NCBI RefSeq assembly: GCF_026914285.1
Contig: NZ_CP113864.1
Coordinates: forward strand, 1,395,001-1,459,000
Length of the DNA stretch: 64,000 bases
From: Caldicellulosiruptor naganoensis
Lineage (GTDB): Bacteria; Bacillota; Thermoanaerobacteria; Caldicellulosiruptorales; Caldicellulosiruptoraceae
Direction: 5' to 3'
Part shown: piece after piece, positions 46,278-56,277 of the stretch
Position numbering within the stretch: position 1 is the first letter of the stretch
How the letters are laid out: every line of letters starts with the position of its first letter
Translations under genes and position numbers: made by a program
The notes under the pieces: model-generated
The model's input: only the letters and a program-made list of their open reading frames with translations
Database searches by the model: none
What the model was told of the DNA's origin: nothing

Positions 46278-47387
46278 TCAAAACATAGTTTTTATGTTTT
46301 CTCTATAGATGTTTTGGACTATCCCAAGTGATGCCATGGAGGTTATCATTGAACTTCCCCCATAGCTAATAAACGGCAATGGAATTCCTGTTACAGGCAT
46401 AATAGCAAGTGTAATAGCAATATTTACAAACATCTGAAAACCAAACATCCCCGCAATTCCTGCCACAATATATGAACCCATTTTGTCCTTACAGTTAGAG
46501 GCTATCTTGATTAAATTTACAATCAACAAGGTGTAAAGTACTATTATCACCACACATCCAACAAATCCTAATTCTTCGCCTGCTACGCCAAATATAAAAT
46601 CTGATTCCTTGACAGGTAGGTAGTCTAACCTATTTATCGTACCCATAAAAAGTCCTTTTCCAAATAATCTACCAGATCCTATTGCAATTTTTGAATATAT
46701 GACTTGCCAACCTTTACCTAACGGATCAAGCTCTGGATTGAATAAAATTCGTACTCTGTCTTTTTGATAATCAAGAAGTATAAACTCCCATGCAATAGGA
46801 ATAAATGCAGCAAAAATCCCAATTGCAATATAGAAGTATCGAAGACTTAAACCTGCTACAAATAGAATTGTTACAATTATTGCAACAAAGACCGAAGCTG
46901 TTCCTAAGTCAGGTTGTTTTAGAACAAATACTATTGGTATGATAGCAAAAAACAACACTTTCGCAAGATTTTTAAACACATTTATATTTTCTTGCATTGA
47001 AACAGCTTTTGCAAAAAATATCACCATTAGAAGTTTAGAAATTTCAGAAGGCTGAAACGACAAAGGTCCAATCTTAATCCATCTTTGACCACCTAAAATA
47101 CTTATTCCATTTATATCAACATAAAGAAGAAGTCCTACCATTATCAAATAAATAATAACATAAAAGTTTGTCAAAATTCTATAGTCAATTATCGAAAAGA
47201 TAAAAAACAGAATAAGCCCTAAGCAAAACCAAATAAATTGAGATACCACCAGTTTATATTTACCTGTGTCAAGTACATGTGTTGCACTTGCAATTAGAAC
47301 AAAACCTATAACACAAAGACCAATCATCAGTACAATGAGAAAAACATTATACCTTTTCTTCAGATATTCTTCATTCTGAACGATCAT
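46278..47387 (-). CDS. rodA: RodA, SEDS-family peptidoglycan polymerase
   Basis: 369 residues with about ten membrane segments. SEDS motifs: [19 protein letters not shown] near residue 95, [14 protein letters not shown] near 155, EELGFVGC and [14 protein letters not shown] near 335. It polymerises lipid II with its class B PBP partner during rod elongation. The partner PBP2 (mrdA) is encoded 1.8 kb upstream in the same operon. Confidence 0.9.
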   Translation of the reverse strand: MIVQNEEYLKKRYNVFLIVLMIGLCVIGFVLIASATHVLDTGKYKLVVSQFIWFCLGLILFFIFSIIDYRILTNFYVIIYLIMVGLLLYVDINGISILGGQRWIKIGPLSFQPSEISKLLMVIFFAKAVSMQENINVFKNLAKVLFFAIIPIVFVLKQPDLGTASVFVAIIVTILFVAGLSLRYFYIAIGIFAAFIPIAWEFILLDYQKDRVRILFNPELDPLGKGWQVIYSKIAIGSGRLFGKGLFMGTINRLDYLPVKESDFIFGVAGEELGFVGCVVIIVLYTLLIVNLIKIASNCKDKMGSYIVAGIAGMFGFQMFVNIAITLAIMPVTGIPLPFISYGGSSMITSMASLGIVQNIYRENIKTMF

Positions 47388-47690
47388 TTAGTCTTCAGCC
47401 TCGTTACTTATTATTTCTGATTTCTTCACAGATTTTATGGGAATATTTGCAACTAGAGCAGGTACAAACTCACCCTTTTGCTCAGAAGGAGTTCTTGTTA
47501 TTTGAATTTCAAGTAATTTGTCGTCAATTACTATATACTTTTGTATAGCCTTTAATATTTCACTTTTAATAAGCTCCAATAGTTCAGGTGAGACATTTGC
47601 CCTATCATGAATCAAGACAAGCTTTAGTCTTTCTTTTGCAATATCTTTTGAAGACTGCTTGTTAAAAAATTTATTAAAAAACTCAAACAT
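47388..47690 (-). CDS. minE: Cell division topological specificity factor MinE
   Basis: 100 residues. An N-terminal amphipathic segment MFEFFNKFF, the MinD-interacting helix SKDIAKERLKLVLIHDRA, and a C-terminal beta domain. It stimulates MinD ATPase and drives Min oscillation. Its presence with divIVA in the same window means both polarity systems coexist, as in several clostridia. Confidence 0.9.
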   Translation of the reverse strand: MFEFFNKFFNKQSSKDIAKERLKLVLIHDRANVSPELLELIKSEILKAIQKYIVIDDKLLEIQITRTPSEQKGEFVPALVANIPIKSVKKSEIISNEAED

Positions 47691-47702
47691 TCATAATTCC
47701 TC

Positions 47703-48503
47703 CTATGAGTTATTTAAGCCAAAAAATCTCTTTAATCTCTCAAACCACCCTAAATTTTCTTCACTACTTACAATAGGAATGTTCTCACCAAGTATCCTAC
47801 GAGCTATATTCCTATATTCTTGTGCTGCTCTTGATTTTTCATCTGTCACAATCGGTTCACCTTTATTAGTAGAGATGATAATCTTCTCATCATCTGGAAT
47901 AATCCCCAAAAGGTCAATTGACAATATCTCCAATATGTCATCTATATCCATCATGTCACCACGTTTCACCATGTCAAACCTAATGCGGTTAATTATAAGC
48001 TTTGGATTATGTAGCTCATAAGCTTCTAATAGCCCAATTATTCTATCAGCATCTCTGACAGCTGAAACCTCAGGTGTTGTCACAACAATTGCCTTATCAG
48101 CTCCAGCAATTGCATTTTTGAAACCTTGCTCAATTCCAGCTGGACAGTCGATTAAAATAAAATCAAAATCTTTCTTTAGCTCATCACAAAGACTTTTCAT
48201 CTGCTCGGGTTTTACAGCAGTCTTGTCCTTTGATTGAGCAGCTGGTAAAAGATAAAGCCCTTCAAACCTTTTGTCTTTAACCAAAGCTTGTTTAGGTTTG
48301 CATCGTCCCTCAACGACGTCAACTATGTCAAAGACTATTCGATTTTCTAATCCCATCACAACATCAAGATTTCTAAGACCGATGTCTGCATCAATCAACA
48401 GAACCTTTTTCCCCAGGATACTTAGGTATGTTCCCACATTTGCGGTGGTTGTTGTTTTACCAACTCCACCTTTACCAGACGTAATGACATATACCTCTCC
48501 CAT
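47703..48503 (-). CDS. minD: Septum site-determining ATPase MinD
   Basis: 266 residues. Deviant Walker A GKGGVGKTTTTANVG at residue 9, ILIDCPAGIEQGF near 118 and a C-terminal amphipathic membrane-targeting helix NLGWFERLKRFFG. It recruits MinC to the membrane. Confidence 0.95.
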   Translation of the reverse strand: MGEVYVITSGKGGVGKTTTTANVGTYLSILGKKVLLIDADIGLRNLDVVMGLENRIVFDIVDVVEGRCKPKQALVKDKRFEGLYLLPAAQSKDKTAVKPEQMKSLCDELKKDFDFILIDCPAGIEQGFKNAIAGADKAIVVTTPEVSAVRDADRIIGLLEAYELHNPKLIINRIRFDMVKRGDMMDIDDILEILSIDLLGIIPDDEKIIISTNKGEPIVTDEKSRAAQEYRNIARRILGENIPIVSSEENLGWFERLKRFFGLNNS

Positions 48504-48534
48504 TCTTCAAAACTCTCCTTTTTGTTAATTGTTA

Positions 48535-49197
48535 TCAAAATTGACTTACAGGCTTTATTACAATTGTATCATCCTCAATGTACGCAACCTCAGGTACCCT
48601 TTCTTGGTCTTGATTTTCCTCATCAGGTGCCCGGGCTATTATGTTTGCAATTCTAATCTGAACAGGATTCATCTCAAGCGCAAACACAACTGCGCCTTTG
48701 TTACCTGATGCTCCAGCATGTGCAACACCTCTTAAAGCTCCTAATATGATAATGTTGTTTGCTGATATAACCTCTGCCCCTGGATTGACATCCCCAATCA
48801 CTATTACGTCCGTGTCTGATTTTACAACCTGCCCCGAACGCAAAGTTCCTTTGAAAATTTTTGTATCTTTAGAACCTTCTAGAATTGATATCTTCTTCTC
48901 ATCTGTTTCATTCGACGTGGGTACAAGGTGGTGAAAACTAATCTCGTCCCATGGAAATATTATATCATGTACTCCTCCGAATGTCTTCATGATATCTATC
49001 AATTTTTGCAGTTCATAACTATTTAGCCTTCTTCCTATAAATTGAATGGGAATTTCATATCCTGAAAAGAAGTTCTTACCGTTAATAACCTTCTGCTTAA
49101 AATGGTCGCAAATAACGTCAAAATCGCAGTTACTATCCAAAATCACAGCTATTCCTTTTCCAAAACCTTTTAACACAACCGGGTCACTCAAAGCCAC
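48535..49197 (-). CDS. minC: Septum inhibitor MinC
   Basis: 220 residues. The N-terminal domain (about 1-105) is diverged. The C-terminal beta-helix has FKGTLRSGQVVKSDTDVIVI, GDVNPGAEVISANNIIILGA and LRGVAHAGASGNKGAVVFA, the MinC dimerisation and MinD-binding signature. It inhibits FtsZ polymerisation. Confidence 0.92.
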   Translation of the reverse strand: MALSDPVVLKGFGKGIAVILDSNCDFDVICDHFKQKVINGKNFFSGYEIPIQFIGRRLNSYELQKLIDIMKTFGGVHDIIFPWDEISFHHLVPTSNETDEKKISILEGSKDTKIFKGTLRSGQVVKSDTDVIVIGDVNPGAEVISANNIIILGALRGVAHAGASGNKGAVVFALEMNPVQIRIANIIARAPDEENQDQERVPEVAYIEDDTIVIKPVSQF

Positions 49198-49209
49198 TTC
49201 CCCCTTTTT

Positions 49210-51315
49210 TTAATGCGAGGTACTGTCTTGTGGATTTTGTAAGTTGAAATAACTGTCTATTATATCTCTTGCAACGTATGCAGCGTATGAACCATGTCCA
49301 CCATTTTCCAACACAATAGCAAAGGCAATCTGCGGATCATCGTAGGGTGCAAAGCCAACAAACCAACCATGTGCATCTGAAGAGTTAGAATACTGCGAAG
49401 TACCTGTCTTTCCTGCAACAGTAAAAGGCAAATCTTTAAACGCTTGTCTTGCCGTACCTCCTTCTTCACTTGTGACACTCTTCATCCCTTCAAATACTGC
49501 TCGTTTTGTAGCAAGCGACATATTGACCCTGCTCAAAACCTTTGGCTTTGACTTGTAAATAACTTTCCCCTTTGCATCAACAATTTTATCTATTAGATTT
49601 ACCTGATACCTTGTTCCACCGTTTGCAACAGTTGCAATAAAACTTGCCATCTGAATGGGAGTAAATGCATTAATTGACTGACCAATTGCAGCCAAAACTG
49701 TGTCACCAGGATACCATGGTTGGTTGAATATCTTTTTCTTGTTTTCCTCATTTGCAAAAATCCCATTAGACTCCCCATCAAGTTGGATATTTGTTTTGCC
49801 GCCCAGTCCAAACAAATTAGCATACCTGTCAATCCTATCAATTCCAAGTCTTCTACCAGTTTCATAAAAAAACACATTGCATGAAACCTTCAACGCATCA
49901 ACAACATCAACCCATCCATGTGTTCTACGATATCTATTCCATAGCCAACATGCCGGCATGAAACCGGATTTTGCATAGTACATGTATCGGCCTGTATCCA
50001 GTATCTTTTCGGTGGGTTTTATAACACCTTCCTGCAAGCCTGCTATTGCAGTTAAAATCTTAAAGGTTGAACCGGGTGGATAAACACCTGCAATAGCTCT
50101 GTTAAACATTGGTCTGTTAGGATCATTTATTAGTTTATTCCACTCGTTTATTGTGATTCCTTTTATAAATATATTTGGGTCATAAGAAGGATAGCTTGTA
50201 AGCGCAAGAACATTTCCTGTTTTTACATCAATCACAACAGCTGCTCCGGCTGTTGCCTTTGGAAACCTTTCACCAAATTCTCCGTTTCTTATTTTTTCTA
50301 ATACCTTTTTGAGCGAGTTATAAGCAACCCGTTGTAATTTACTATCGATTGTAAGATATACATTTGCTCCTTTTACAGGCTCTTTTTCAACTCTGATATT
50401 ATTTATCCTTCCAAACTTATCAACCTCGATAAGTTGTATTCCATCTTTGCCACGTAGATATTTTTCATATCTTTTTTCTATTCCCTCAACTCCAATTATA
50501 CTATCTGCCGAATACCCTTTGTCTTTCAATTCTTCATACTGTTGCTGTGTGATTCTACCAACTCTTCCTACAACAAATGCGTTGTATACTGCATCCTTGT
50601 ATGTTCTCACTGCCTTTGCTTCTATGTTTACAAAAGAAAATTCCTTTCTCCTTTCTTCTATTTCAGCAATTGTTTTCATTGAAATATCCACTGCTATTGT
50701 AACAGGTTGGTACATTTGGTAATAATTATAAAATAGCATATCTTCAACTGCCATAACTTGAATGGCTAAGTTCAAATCAAGATTGTTAGGGATGTAAAAT
50801 CTTTTTTTAAGTAGATTAAATGCTTGCTCAGCAGAGTAACTTAACGGGATATTTCTGTCCTTTTTCCATTGCTGCTCAACTTTTTTAGCAAGTTTTTTGT
50901 CTCTTATACCAAAGTCAAACCTTATAGGGTTTATGCCAATCTTGAACTGATTTAATATCTTATCATTGTTCTTGTTTAAAATCTTGACAATTTCAATTAT
51001 CTTCTTTGTAAACTCCTTCTTATCCTTTTCTGTCCGGAGTTGTTGAGTTTTCAATATCTGCAAAACATAGGCAGGTCTGTTGTCAGCAAGAGGCCTTCCT
51101 TTTCTATCGAAGATTATCCCTCGAGGAGCTTCTAAGTTTGCTTTTTGCATAATTCTCTTTTCCGAAATCTCGTAATAATAGTCACCTTTTACAATTTGAA
51201 GATATGCAAGCCGCATAATAAGGATGAAACTCAAAGTTATAAAAAGTATGTATAAAAAAGTCCATCTATTAAATACATTTTTTTCTCTCAGCTTCTGGAT
51301 AAGTAATATCTTCAT
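49210..51315 (-). CDS. mrdA: Penicillin-binding protein 2 (class B transpeptidase)
   Basis: 701 residues. One N-terminal membrane helix (about 20-42). Pedestal domain with APRGIIFDRKGRPLADNRPAYVL. Transpeptidase domain with catalytic Ser in PPGSTFKILTAIAG, KVSCNVFFYE (SxN) and VAGKTGTSQYS (KTG). A long insertion of about 100 residues near 110-210 is typical of Firmicute PBP2. It crosslinks lateral-wall peptidoglycan with RodA and MreBCD. Confidence 0.93.
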   Translation of the reverse strand: MKILLIQKLREKNVFNRWTFLYILFITLSFILIMRLAYLQIVKGDYYYEISEKRIMQKANLEAPRGIIFDRKGRPLADNRPAYVLQILKTQQLRTEKDKKEFTKKIIEIVKILNKNNDKILNQFKIGINPIRFDFGIRDKKLAKKVEQQWKKDRNIPLSYSAEQAFNLLKKRFYIPNNLDLNLAIQVMAVEDMLFYNYYQMYQPVTIAVDISMKTIAEIEERRKEFSFVNIEAKAVRTYKDAVYNAFVVGRVGRITQQQYEELKDKGYSADSIIGVEGIEKRYEKYLRGKDGIQLIEVDKFGRINNIRVEKEPVKGANVYLTIDSKLQRVAYNSLKKVLEKIRNGEFGERFPKATAGAAVVIDVKTGNVLALTSYPSYDPNIFIKGITINEWNKLINDPNRPMFNRAIAGVYPPGSTFKILTAIAGLQEGVIKPTEKILDTGRYMYYAKSGFMPACWLWNRYRRTHGWVDVVDALKVSCNVFFYETGRRLGIDRIDRYANLFGLGGKTNIQLDGESNGIFANEENKKKIFNQPWYPGDTVLAAIGQSINAFTPIQMASFIATVANGGTRYQVNLIDKIVDAKGKVIYKSKPKVLSRVNMSLATKRAVFEGMKSVTSEEGGTARQAFKDLPFTVAGKTGTSQYSNSSDAHGWFVGFAPYDDPQIAFAIVLENGGHGSYAAYVARDIIDSYFNLQNPQDSTSH

Positions 51316-51848
51316 TCTTCTCTCAAACTTCTCCCCTTTTTAAGTTTACGAAGATATTTGCTTTCTCTTGAAATGATAAAGTAAATAAATACTCCAAATA
51401 TGGAATCTAAGACAAACTGAATTACTGTTGTACTTAGAATCAAAGACACATTAGGCAAGCTTTTGTGGACATAGCTCTCTGTTAAATAACGTAAAAAGTT
51501 TAGAGATATTAAAAAGCCAAAAAGATATGTTAAAAATATCTCTATTCTCTCCAAATAAATCTTCTCTTTTAATTGTTTGTTTATAAAGAGAAGCAAAACT
51601 ATTAAGAAGATATTCATAAAAAGACCGTTAGTAAATAACGAACAAAATACAAAAATTAAAATCATATTTGCAAGCATAGCATCTGCAAATTCAAAAAAAA
51701 TTATATTACAAATAAGAAGAGGAATATACAGCAATATCGAATTTCCCTTTATATATATAAAATCCTGTAATAACATTTGTAAAAAAACTACACCAATTAT
51801 ATTCGCACAATGCAACATAAACTTGTTTTTAAACAATTTACCTAACAC
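51312..51848 (-). CDS. mreD: Rod shape-determining protein MreD
   Basis: 178 residues, mostly hydrophobic with about five membrane segments. Position between mreC and mrdA is diagnostic; the sequence itself is poorly conserved, as usual. It overlaps both neighbours (11 bp with mreC, 4 bp with mrdA), so translation is coupled. Confidence 0.88.
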   Translation of the reverse strand: MLGKLFKNKFMLHCANIIGVVFLQMLLQDFIYIKGNSILLYIPLLICNIIFFEFADAMLANMILIFVFCSLFTNGLFMNIFLIVLLLFINKQLKEKIYLERIEIFLTYLFGFLISLNFLRYLTESYVHKSLPNVSLILSTTVIQFVLDSIFGVFIYFIISRESKYLRKLKKGRSLREE

Positions 51849-52689
51849 CTACCGAAAAATTAATACCTTTCACTTTTTTCAATACCATAACATACTCTAT
51901 ATTCTCAATGTCTACTGCAGGCTTTATCAGTATGTTCTTCGTAAGTTCAAACTTGTCATTTTTTATCTGAACAATTTTTCCTATAACAATGCCCTTAGGG
52001 AATATCTCACCCATCCCAGATGTAATAACAACATCGTTTACCCTCACCTTCGAATCTTTTGAGATATACTTAAGCTCACAAAGCCCTTTCCCCATAAGGT
52101 TGAGATTTCCTCTTACAACTCCAATATCCCTTGTTCGAACAACCATTGCAGATGCTGAAAAATCTGCATCCAATAGTGTTTCTACTTTTGCCCAATTTCT
52201 ACCGTAGTCAACAATGCTACCCACTAATCCTTGATTGTTCACAACTACCATGTTTTTCCTAATACCATCTTTTGACCCCTTGTCTATGATAAAGTAACTA
52301 AGCCACGCCTCAGATGACCTTAAAACAACTCGGGCAACTTCATAATCAGAAAGTTCCCCAATCTGATCTTTAAGTCCAAGAAGTTCCTTAAGTTTTTGGT
52401 TTTCACTTTTTATTTCTTCAATTGTGACTCTATCTGTCTTTAGCTTTTCAAGCTGTGCTTTTAACCTTTTATTTTCAGCAATAATCTGATTTAAATGCAC
52501 TACTCCATTCACATATTCTTTTATACTCCTGAGTATTTTTATAACCCTAGAATTAATAGGAATATAGCCATCTTTTATTTTTCTTGAAATTATATTAGAG
52601 TCATAATTTTGAACAGATATTATAGTCGCAACAATACTAAATAAAAAAGAAACTATAACAATTATTGTAATAAGAACATTCTTTTTCAA
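51838..52689 (-). CDS. mreC: Rod shape-determining protein MreC
   Basis: 283 residues. An N-terminal membrane helix (about 5-27) leads to a coiled coil (about 65-100) and a periplasmic-type beta domain with VVNNQGLVGSIVDYGRNWAKV and VITSGMGEIFPKGIVIGKI. It links MreB to the wall-synthesis enzymes. Confidence 0.92.
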   Translation of the reverse strand: MKKNVLITIIVIVSFLFSIVATIISVQNYDSNIISRKIKDGYIPINSRVIKILRSIKEYVNGVVHLNQIIAENKRLKAQLEKLKTDRVTIEEIKSENQKLKELLGLKDQIGELSDYEVARVVLRSSEAWLSYFIIDKGSKDGIRKNMVVVNNQGLVGSIVDYGRNWAKVETLLDADFSASAMVVRTRDIGVVRGNLNLMGKGLCELKYISKDSKVRVNDVVITSGMGEIFPKGIVIGKIVQIKNDKFELTKNILIKPAVDIENIEYVMVLKKVKGINFSVGVR

Positions 52690-52705
52690 AACATTTCATC
52701 CTCCA

Positions 52706-53740
52706 CTATCTTAAGCTCCTATTAATCATGACATTTCGCAATGTTTCCAGCTCTTCCAATGCCTTCCCCGCTCCAAGTGCAACACAGTCAAGAGGTCTTT
52801 CTGCTATGTGAACAGGCAAACCTGTCTCTTGCTTAATTAACTTATCAAGTCCTTTCAAAAGTGCTCCTCCACCAGTTAACATTATTCCTCTTTCCATAAT
52901 ATCTGCTGCAAGTTCAGGAGGAGTCTTTTCAAGTGTTTGTTTAATAGCATCAACAATTGCCATAACAGGCTCTCTTAAAGCATCTCTTATCTCAGATGAA
53001 GAAACCTTTATTGTTTTTGGAAGACCTGTTATTAGGTCTCTCCCTTTAATTTCATACCATTCCTCTTTTTCAAGGGGATATGCTGAACCAATGTTTATTT
53101 TTATTTCTTCTGCTGTTCTATCACCAATCATAAGATTGTATTCTTTCTTTATATAATTTGAAATAGCTTCATCAAACTCATCCCCAGCAATTCTCAAAGA
53201 TTTGCTGGTCACAATACCGCCAAGTGAGATCACTGCAACCTCAGAGGTCCCACTGCCAATATCAACCACCATACTCCCCGCTGGCTCGTCAATCGGAAGT
53301 CCCGCACCAATTGCTGCTGCCATTGGTTCTTCCATTATATAAACCTCTCTTGCACCTGCTTTATATGCTGATTCCTCTACTGCTCTTCTCTCAACCTCAG
53401 TAACTCCTGATGGAACACAAATAACCACTCGTGGCTTAAGACCAAACAAAGACTTTTTGTATGCTTTCTCCATAAAGTATTTTAGCATAATTTGGGTTGT
53501 GTAAAAATCTGCAATTACTCCATCTTTTAGTGGCCTTATAGCCACAATATTTCCTGGTGTTCTTCCAATCATCTCTTTTGCTTCATTACCAACTGCTAAA
53601 ATCTTTCCTGTATCCTTTTGAACAGCAACAACAGAAGGCTCGTTTACAACAATTCCCTTACCACGTAAATGAACTAATGTATTTGCTGTACCCAAGTCAA
53701 TTCCTAAGTCTCTATAAAACGACTTCAATAGCCCCATCAT
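52706..53740 (-). CDS. mreB: Actin-like rod shape protein MreB
   Basis: 344 residues. Actin-fold nucleotide motifs: [15 protein letters not shown] near residue 10, [19 protein letters not shown] near 158 and [17 protein letters not shown] near 288. It polymerises under the membrane and guides elongation. It overlaps maf by 4 bp. Confidence 0.95.
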   Translation of the reverse strand: MMGLLKSFYRDLGIDLGTANTLVHLRGKGIVVNEPSVVAVQKDTGKILAVGNEAKEMIGRTPGNIVAIRPLKDGVIADFYTTQIMLKYFMEKAYKKSLFGLKPRVVICVPSGVTEVERRAVEESAYKAGAREVYIMEEPMAAAIGAGLPIDEPAGSMVVDIGSGTSEVAVISLGGIVTSKSLRIAGDEFDEAISNYIKKEYNLMIGDRTAEEIKINIGSAYPLEKEEWYEIKGRDLITGLPKTIKVSSSEIRDALREPVMAIVDAIKQTLEKTPPELAADIMERGIMLTGGGALLKGLDKLIKQETGLPVHIAERPLDCVALGAGKALEELETLRNVMINRSLR

Positions 53741-54336
53741 AACTCTCCTTTCATCAAGTCATATCCTAATTTTTGTAGCATGGTATTTAGCTTGTACAGA
53801 GGAAGACCAACAACATTATAAAAGCATCCTTCTATCTTTTCAACTATTAAACTTCCAAAACCTTGGATTGCGTACGCACCTGCCTTGTCAAAAGGCTCAC
53901 CTGTTTGTATATACCTTAATATTTCTTCATCACTCATCTGTTTTATATAAACATAACTTTTTTCAAAGTCAGCTAAAATATGGTTTTTAGAAGCATCAAT
54001 TACACAAACACCTGTATAAACTGTATGGCGTTTGCCACTTATCTTTTTTAGCATGTAAAAAGCCTGCTTTTCATCTGAAGGCTTGCCAAGAATCGTGCCT
54101 TCTATGAAAACAACTGTATCAGCAGAGATTATCAAAGAGTCTTTTGCAGTTTCACCAAGCCTCTTTAAGACCTCTTCACCTTTTTTCTTAGCCAAATTTT
54201 TTACATTTTCCTCAGGTGTCAAATCATGAGAAATTACTTCATCTACATTTGAAGGAATTATCTCAAACTTTATTCCAAATTGCTTTAAAAGCTCTATCCG
54301 GCGTGGAGAAGAAGATGCAAGTATTACTTTTTTCAC
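53737..54336 (-). CDS. maf: Maf-family nucleotide pyrophosphatase
   Basis: 199 residues. [17 protein letters not shown] at the N-terminus, the catalytic [11 protein letters not shown] near 70, and YTGVCVID near 108. Maf proteins hydrolyse non-canonical or dTTP/UTP-type nucleotides; the family is linked to cell division arrest. It heads the mre operon, as in B. subtilis. Confidence 0.9.
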   Translation of the reverse strand: MKKVILASSSPRRIELLKQFGIKFEIIPSNVDEVISHDLTPEENVKNLAKKKGEEVLKRLGETAKDSLIISADTVVFIEGTILGKPSDEKQAFYMLKKISGKRHTVYTGVCVIDASKNHILADFEKSYVYIKQMSDEEILRYIQTGEPFDKAGAYAIQGFGSLIVEKIEGCFYNVVGLPLYKLNTMLQKLGYDLMKGEL

Positions 54337-54411
54337 TTCTTTATTGAATAACCCCTTTCTTTATGTCATTTTATAGATCTAAAAAACAGGGTAAAATGAA
54401 GAACTTCTGAT

Positions 54412-54439
54412 ATTTTATTATATCATTTAAATGTTGCAA
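54412..54439 (-). promoter_or_regulatory. Possible promoter of the maf-mre operon
   Basis: Minus-strand TTGCAA (54434-54439), 16-bp spacer, TAAAAT (54412-54417), followed by a leader of about 75 bp. A TATAAT overlaps but is poorly spaced. Confidence 0.35.
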
Positions 54440-54455
54440 AAAAAATAATTTTTGA

Positions 54456-54489
54456 TAAAAAAAGAAGCTGGTAAATGAGCCTACCAGCT
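54456..54489 (-). terminator. Terminator of the hydrogenase operon
   Basis: AGCTGGTA (minus 54489-54482) pairs perfectly with TACCAGCT (54473-54466) across 8 nt, with a run of seven T after it. It lies just downstream of hydA. Confidence 0.85.
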
Positions 54490-54520
54490 CCTTGTAAACA
54501 AAATTCACACTTTTCATTTT

Positions 54521-56260
54521 TTAATATAATGGTCTTCTCTTGTAGTGAGTATGAAGTATATGATGGGCTTTTTCACTATTTGGATGTCCTAAGAATTCAT
54601 CATATAGTCTCTTAATAGTTGGATTTTCATGAGACTTTCTTATTGGCAGTGATCTATCCTCGTCATATATAGCACTTGCTCTGAGCCTTGCAACATCTAT
54701 TTTTTCTCTTACCTTTGCTGGGACAATTGGCTGGCCACCGCCCATTATACAACCACCAGGACATGCCATGATTTCAATAAAGTGATACTCCTTTTCTCCA
54801 TTCTTAACCATCTCAAGCAGTTTCTTTGCATTAGCAAGTCCATGTGCAACAGCAGCCTTTATCTTCATTGTGCCAACATCAATTTCTGCCTCTCTTATTC
54901 CTTCCAAACCACGAACCTGTGTAATCTCTACATTTTCAAGTGGCTTCCCTGTCAAAATCTCGTATACTGTTCTGAGTGCTGCTTCCATTACACCACCTGT
55001 TGTGCCAAAGATGACACCTGCACCTGTTATGTCACCCAATGGATCATCAAAATGACTGTCTGGAAGGTTCACAAAATCTATTCCTGCTTCCTTTATCATC
55101 CTTGCAAGCTCTCTTGTTGTCAGCACAGCATCTACATCAGGATACCCACTTGCTGCAAGTTCTTCTCTCTGCGCTTCAAACTTTTTAGCTGTGCATGGCA
55201 TTATGGAAACTACAAACATATTAGCAGGGTCAATTCCCATCTTCTGTGCATAATATGTCTTCAAGATTGCTCCAAACATCTCATGTGGAGATTTGCAAGT
55301 TGATAAATTGTCTAAGAATTCTGGAAAGTAGTGTTCACAGAATTTTATCCATCCAGGTGAGCATGAAGTAATAAGCGGAAGTTTCCCACCATTTTTGATT
55401 CTATTGATAAGCTCTGTACCTTCTTCCATAATTGTAAGGTCTGCACCTGTAACTGTGTCAAATACCTTGTCAAATCCAAGCATCTTAAGAGCTGTTACCA
55501 TCTTACCTGTCACACGAGTACCAATTGGAAGACCAAATTCTTCACCAAGTGCAACTCTCACAGCTGGTGCTGTTTGAACAACAACATATTTGTTCTTATC
55601 AGCCAAAGCCTTCCATACAATCTCAGTAGAATCCTTTTCACGAAGTGCCCCAACTGGGCAAGCTTGAATACACTGACCACACATTGTACATGCAACATCA
55701 TTCAAACTTCTGTCAAACGCTGTTGAGACAACTGTTCTAAAACCTCTATAGTTTGCATTTATAACACCAACTTCTTGGACATTTCTACATACATTAATAC
55801 ATCTTTTACAAAGCACACACTTGTTTGGATCTCTAACAATTGAAGGTGAAAAGTCATCAAGAGGCCGTCTTATATTTTCACCTTCATATCTTATCTGCTT
55901 GACATTCAAATCTTCAGCAAGTTTTTGAAGTTCACAATTACCACTTCTTACACATGTCAAGCAGCTTCTGTCGTGGTTGGACAAAATCAGCTCGAGGTTA
56001 ACCTTTCTTGCTCTTCTCACTCTTTCACTGTTTGTGATAACCTCCATACCTTCTGACACAGGATAAACACAAGCTGCTTGCAAGCTCCTTGCACCTTTTA
56101 TTTCAACCACACACATCCTGCAAGCGCCAATCTCATTTATACCTTTTAAGTAACAAAGTGTTGGAATTTCAACTCCTGCTTCACGTGCTGCCTGCAGAAC
56201 AGTGTAGTCTTTTGGTACCTGAAGTTTTTTGCCATCAATTGTTATATTCACCATCTCCAT
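54521..56260 (-). CDS. hydA: [FeFe]-hydrogenase catalytic subunit HydA (electron-bifurcating type)
   Basis: 579 residues. N-terminal [2Fe-2S] domain with Cys 36, 47, 50 and 64. A His-Cys3 cluster (NHDRSCLTCVRSGNC near 95-109). Two [4Fe-4S] clusters (CVLCKRCINVCRN, CTMCGQCIQACP). H-cluster motifs TSCSPGW (298-304), MPCTAKK and MACPGGCIMGGGQP. It reduces protons to H2 with electrons from HydB/HydC, which couple NADH and reduced ferredoxin. ATG 56260 follows GGAGGG. Last gene of the operon. Confidence 0.95.
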   Translation of the reverse strand: MEMVNITIDGKKLQVPKDYTVLQAAREAGVEIPTLCYLKGINEIGACRMCVVEIKGARSLQAACVYPVSEGMEVITNSERVRRARKVNLELILSNHDRSCLTCVRSGNCELQKLAEDLNVKQIRYEGENIRRPLDDFSPSIVRDPNKCVLCKRCINVCRNVQEVGVINANYRGFRTVVSTAFDRSLNDVACTMCGQCIQACPVGALREKDSTEIVWKALADKNKYVVVQTAPAVRVALGEEFGLPIGTRVTGKMVTALKMLGFDKVFDTVTGADLTIMEEGTELINRIKNGGKLPLITSCSPGWIKFCEHYFPEFLDNLSTCKSPHEMFGAILKTYYAQKMGIDPANMFVVSIMPCTAKKFEAQREELAASGYPDVDAVLTTRELARMIKEAGIDFVNLPDSHFDDPLGDITGAGVIFGTTGGVMEAALRTVYEILTGKPLENVEITQVRGLEGIREAEIDVGTMKIKAAVAHGLANAKKLLEMVKNGEKEYHFIEIMACPGGCIMGGGQPIVPAKVREKIDVARLRASAIYDEDRSLPIRKSHENPTIKRLYDEFLGHPNSEKAHHILHTHYKRRPLY

Positions 56261-56277
56261 CTGCTGTACCCTCCTTT

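Noticed and set aside
54782-55303. 173-codon plus-strand frame opposite hydA
   Set aside because: Cys-rich only because it mirrors the hydrogenase gene; no promoter or ribosome site.
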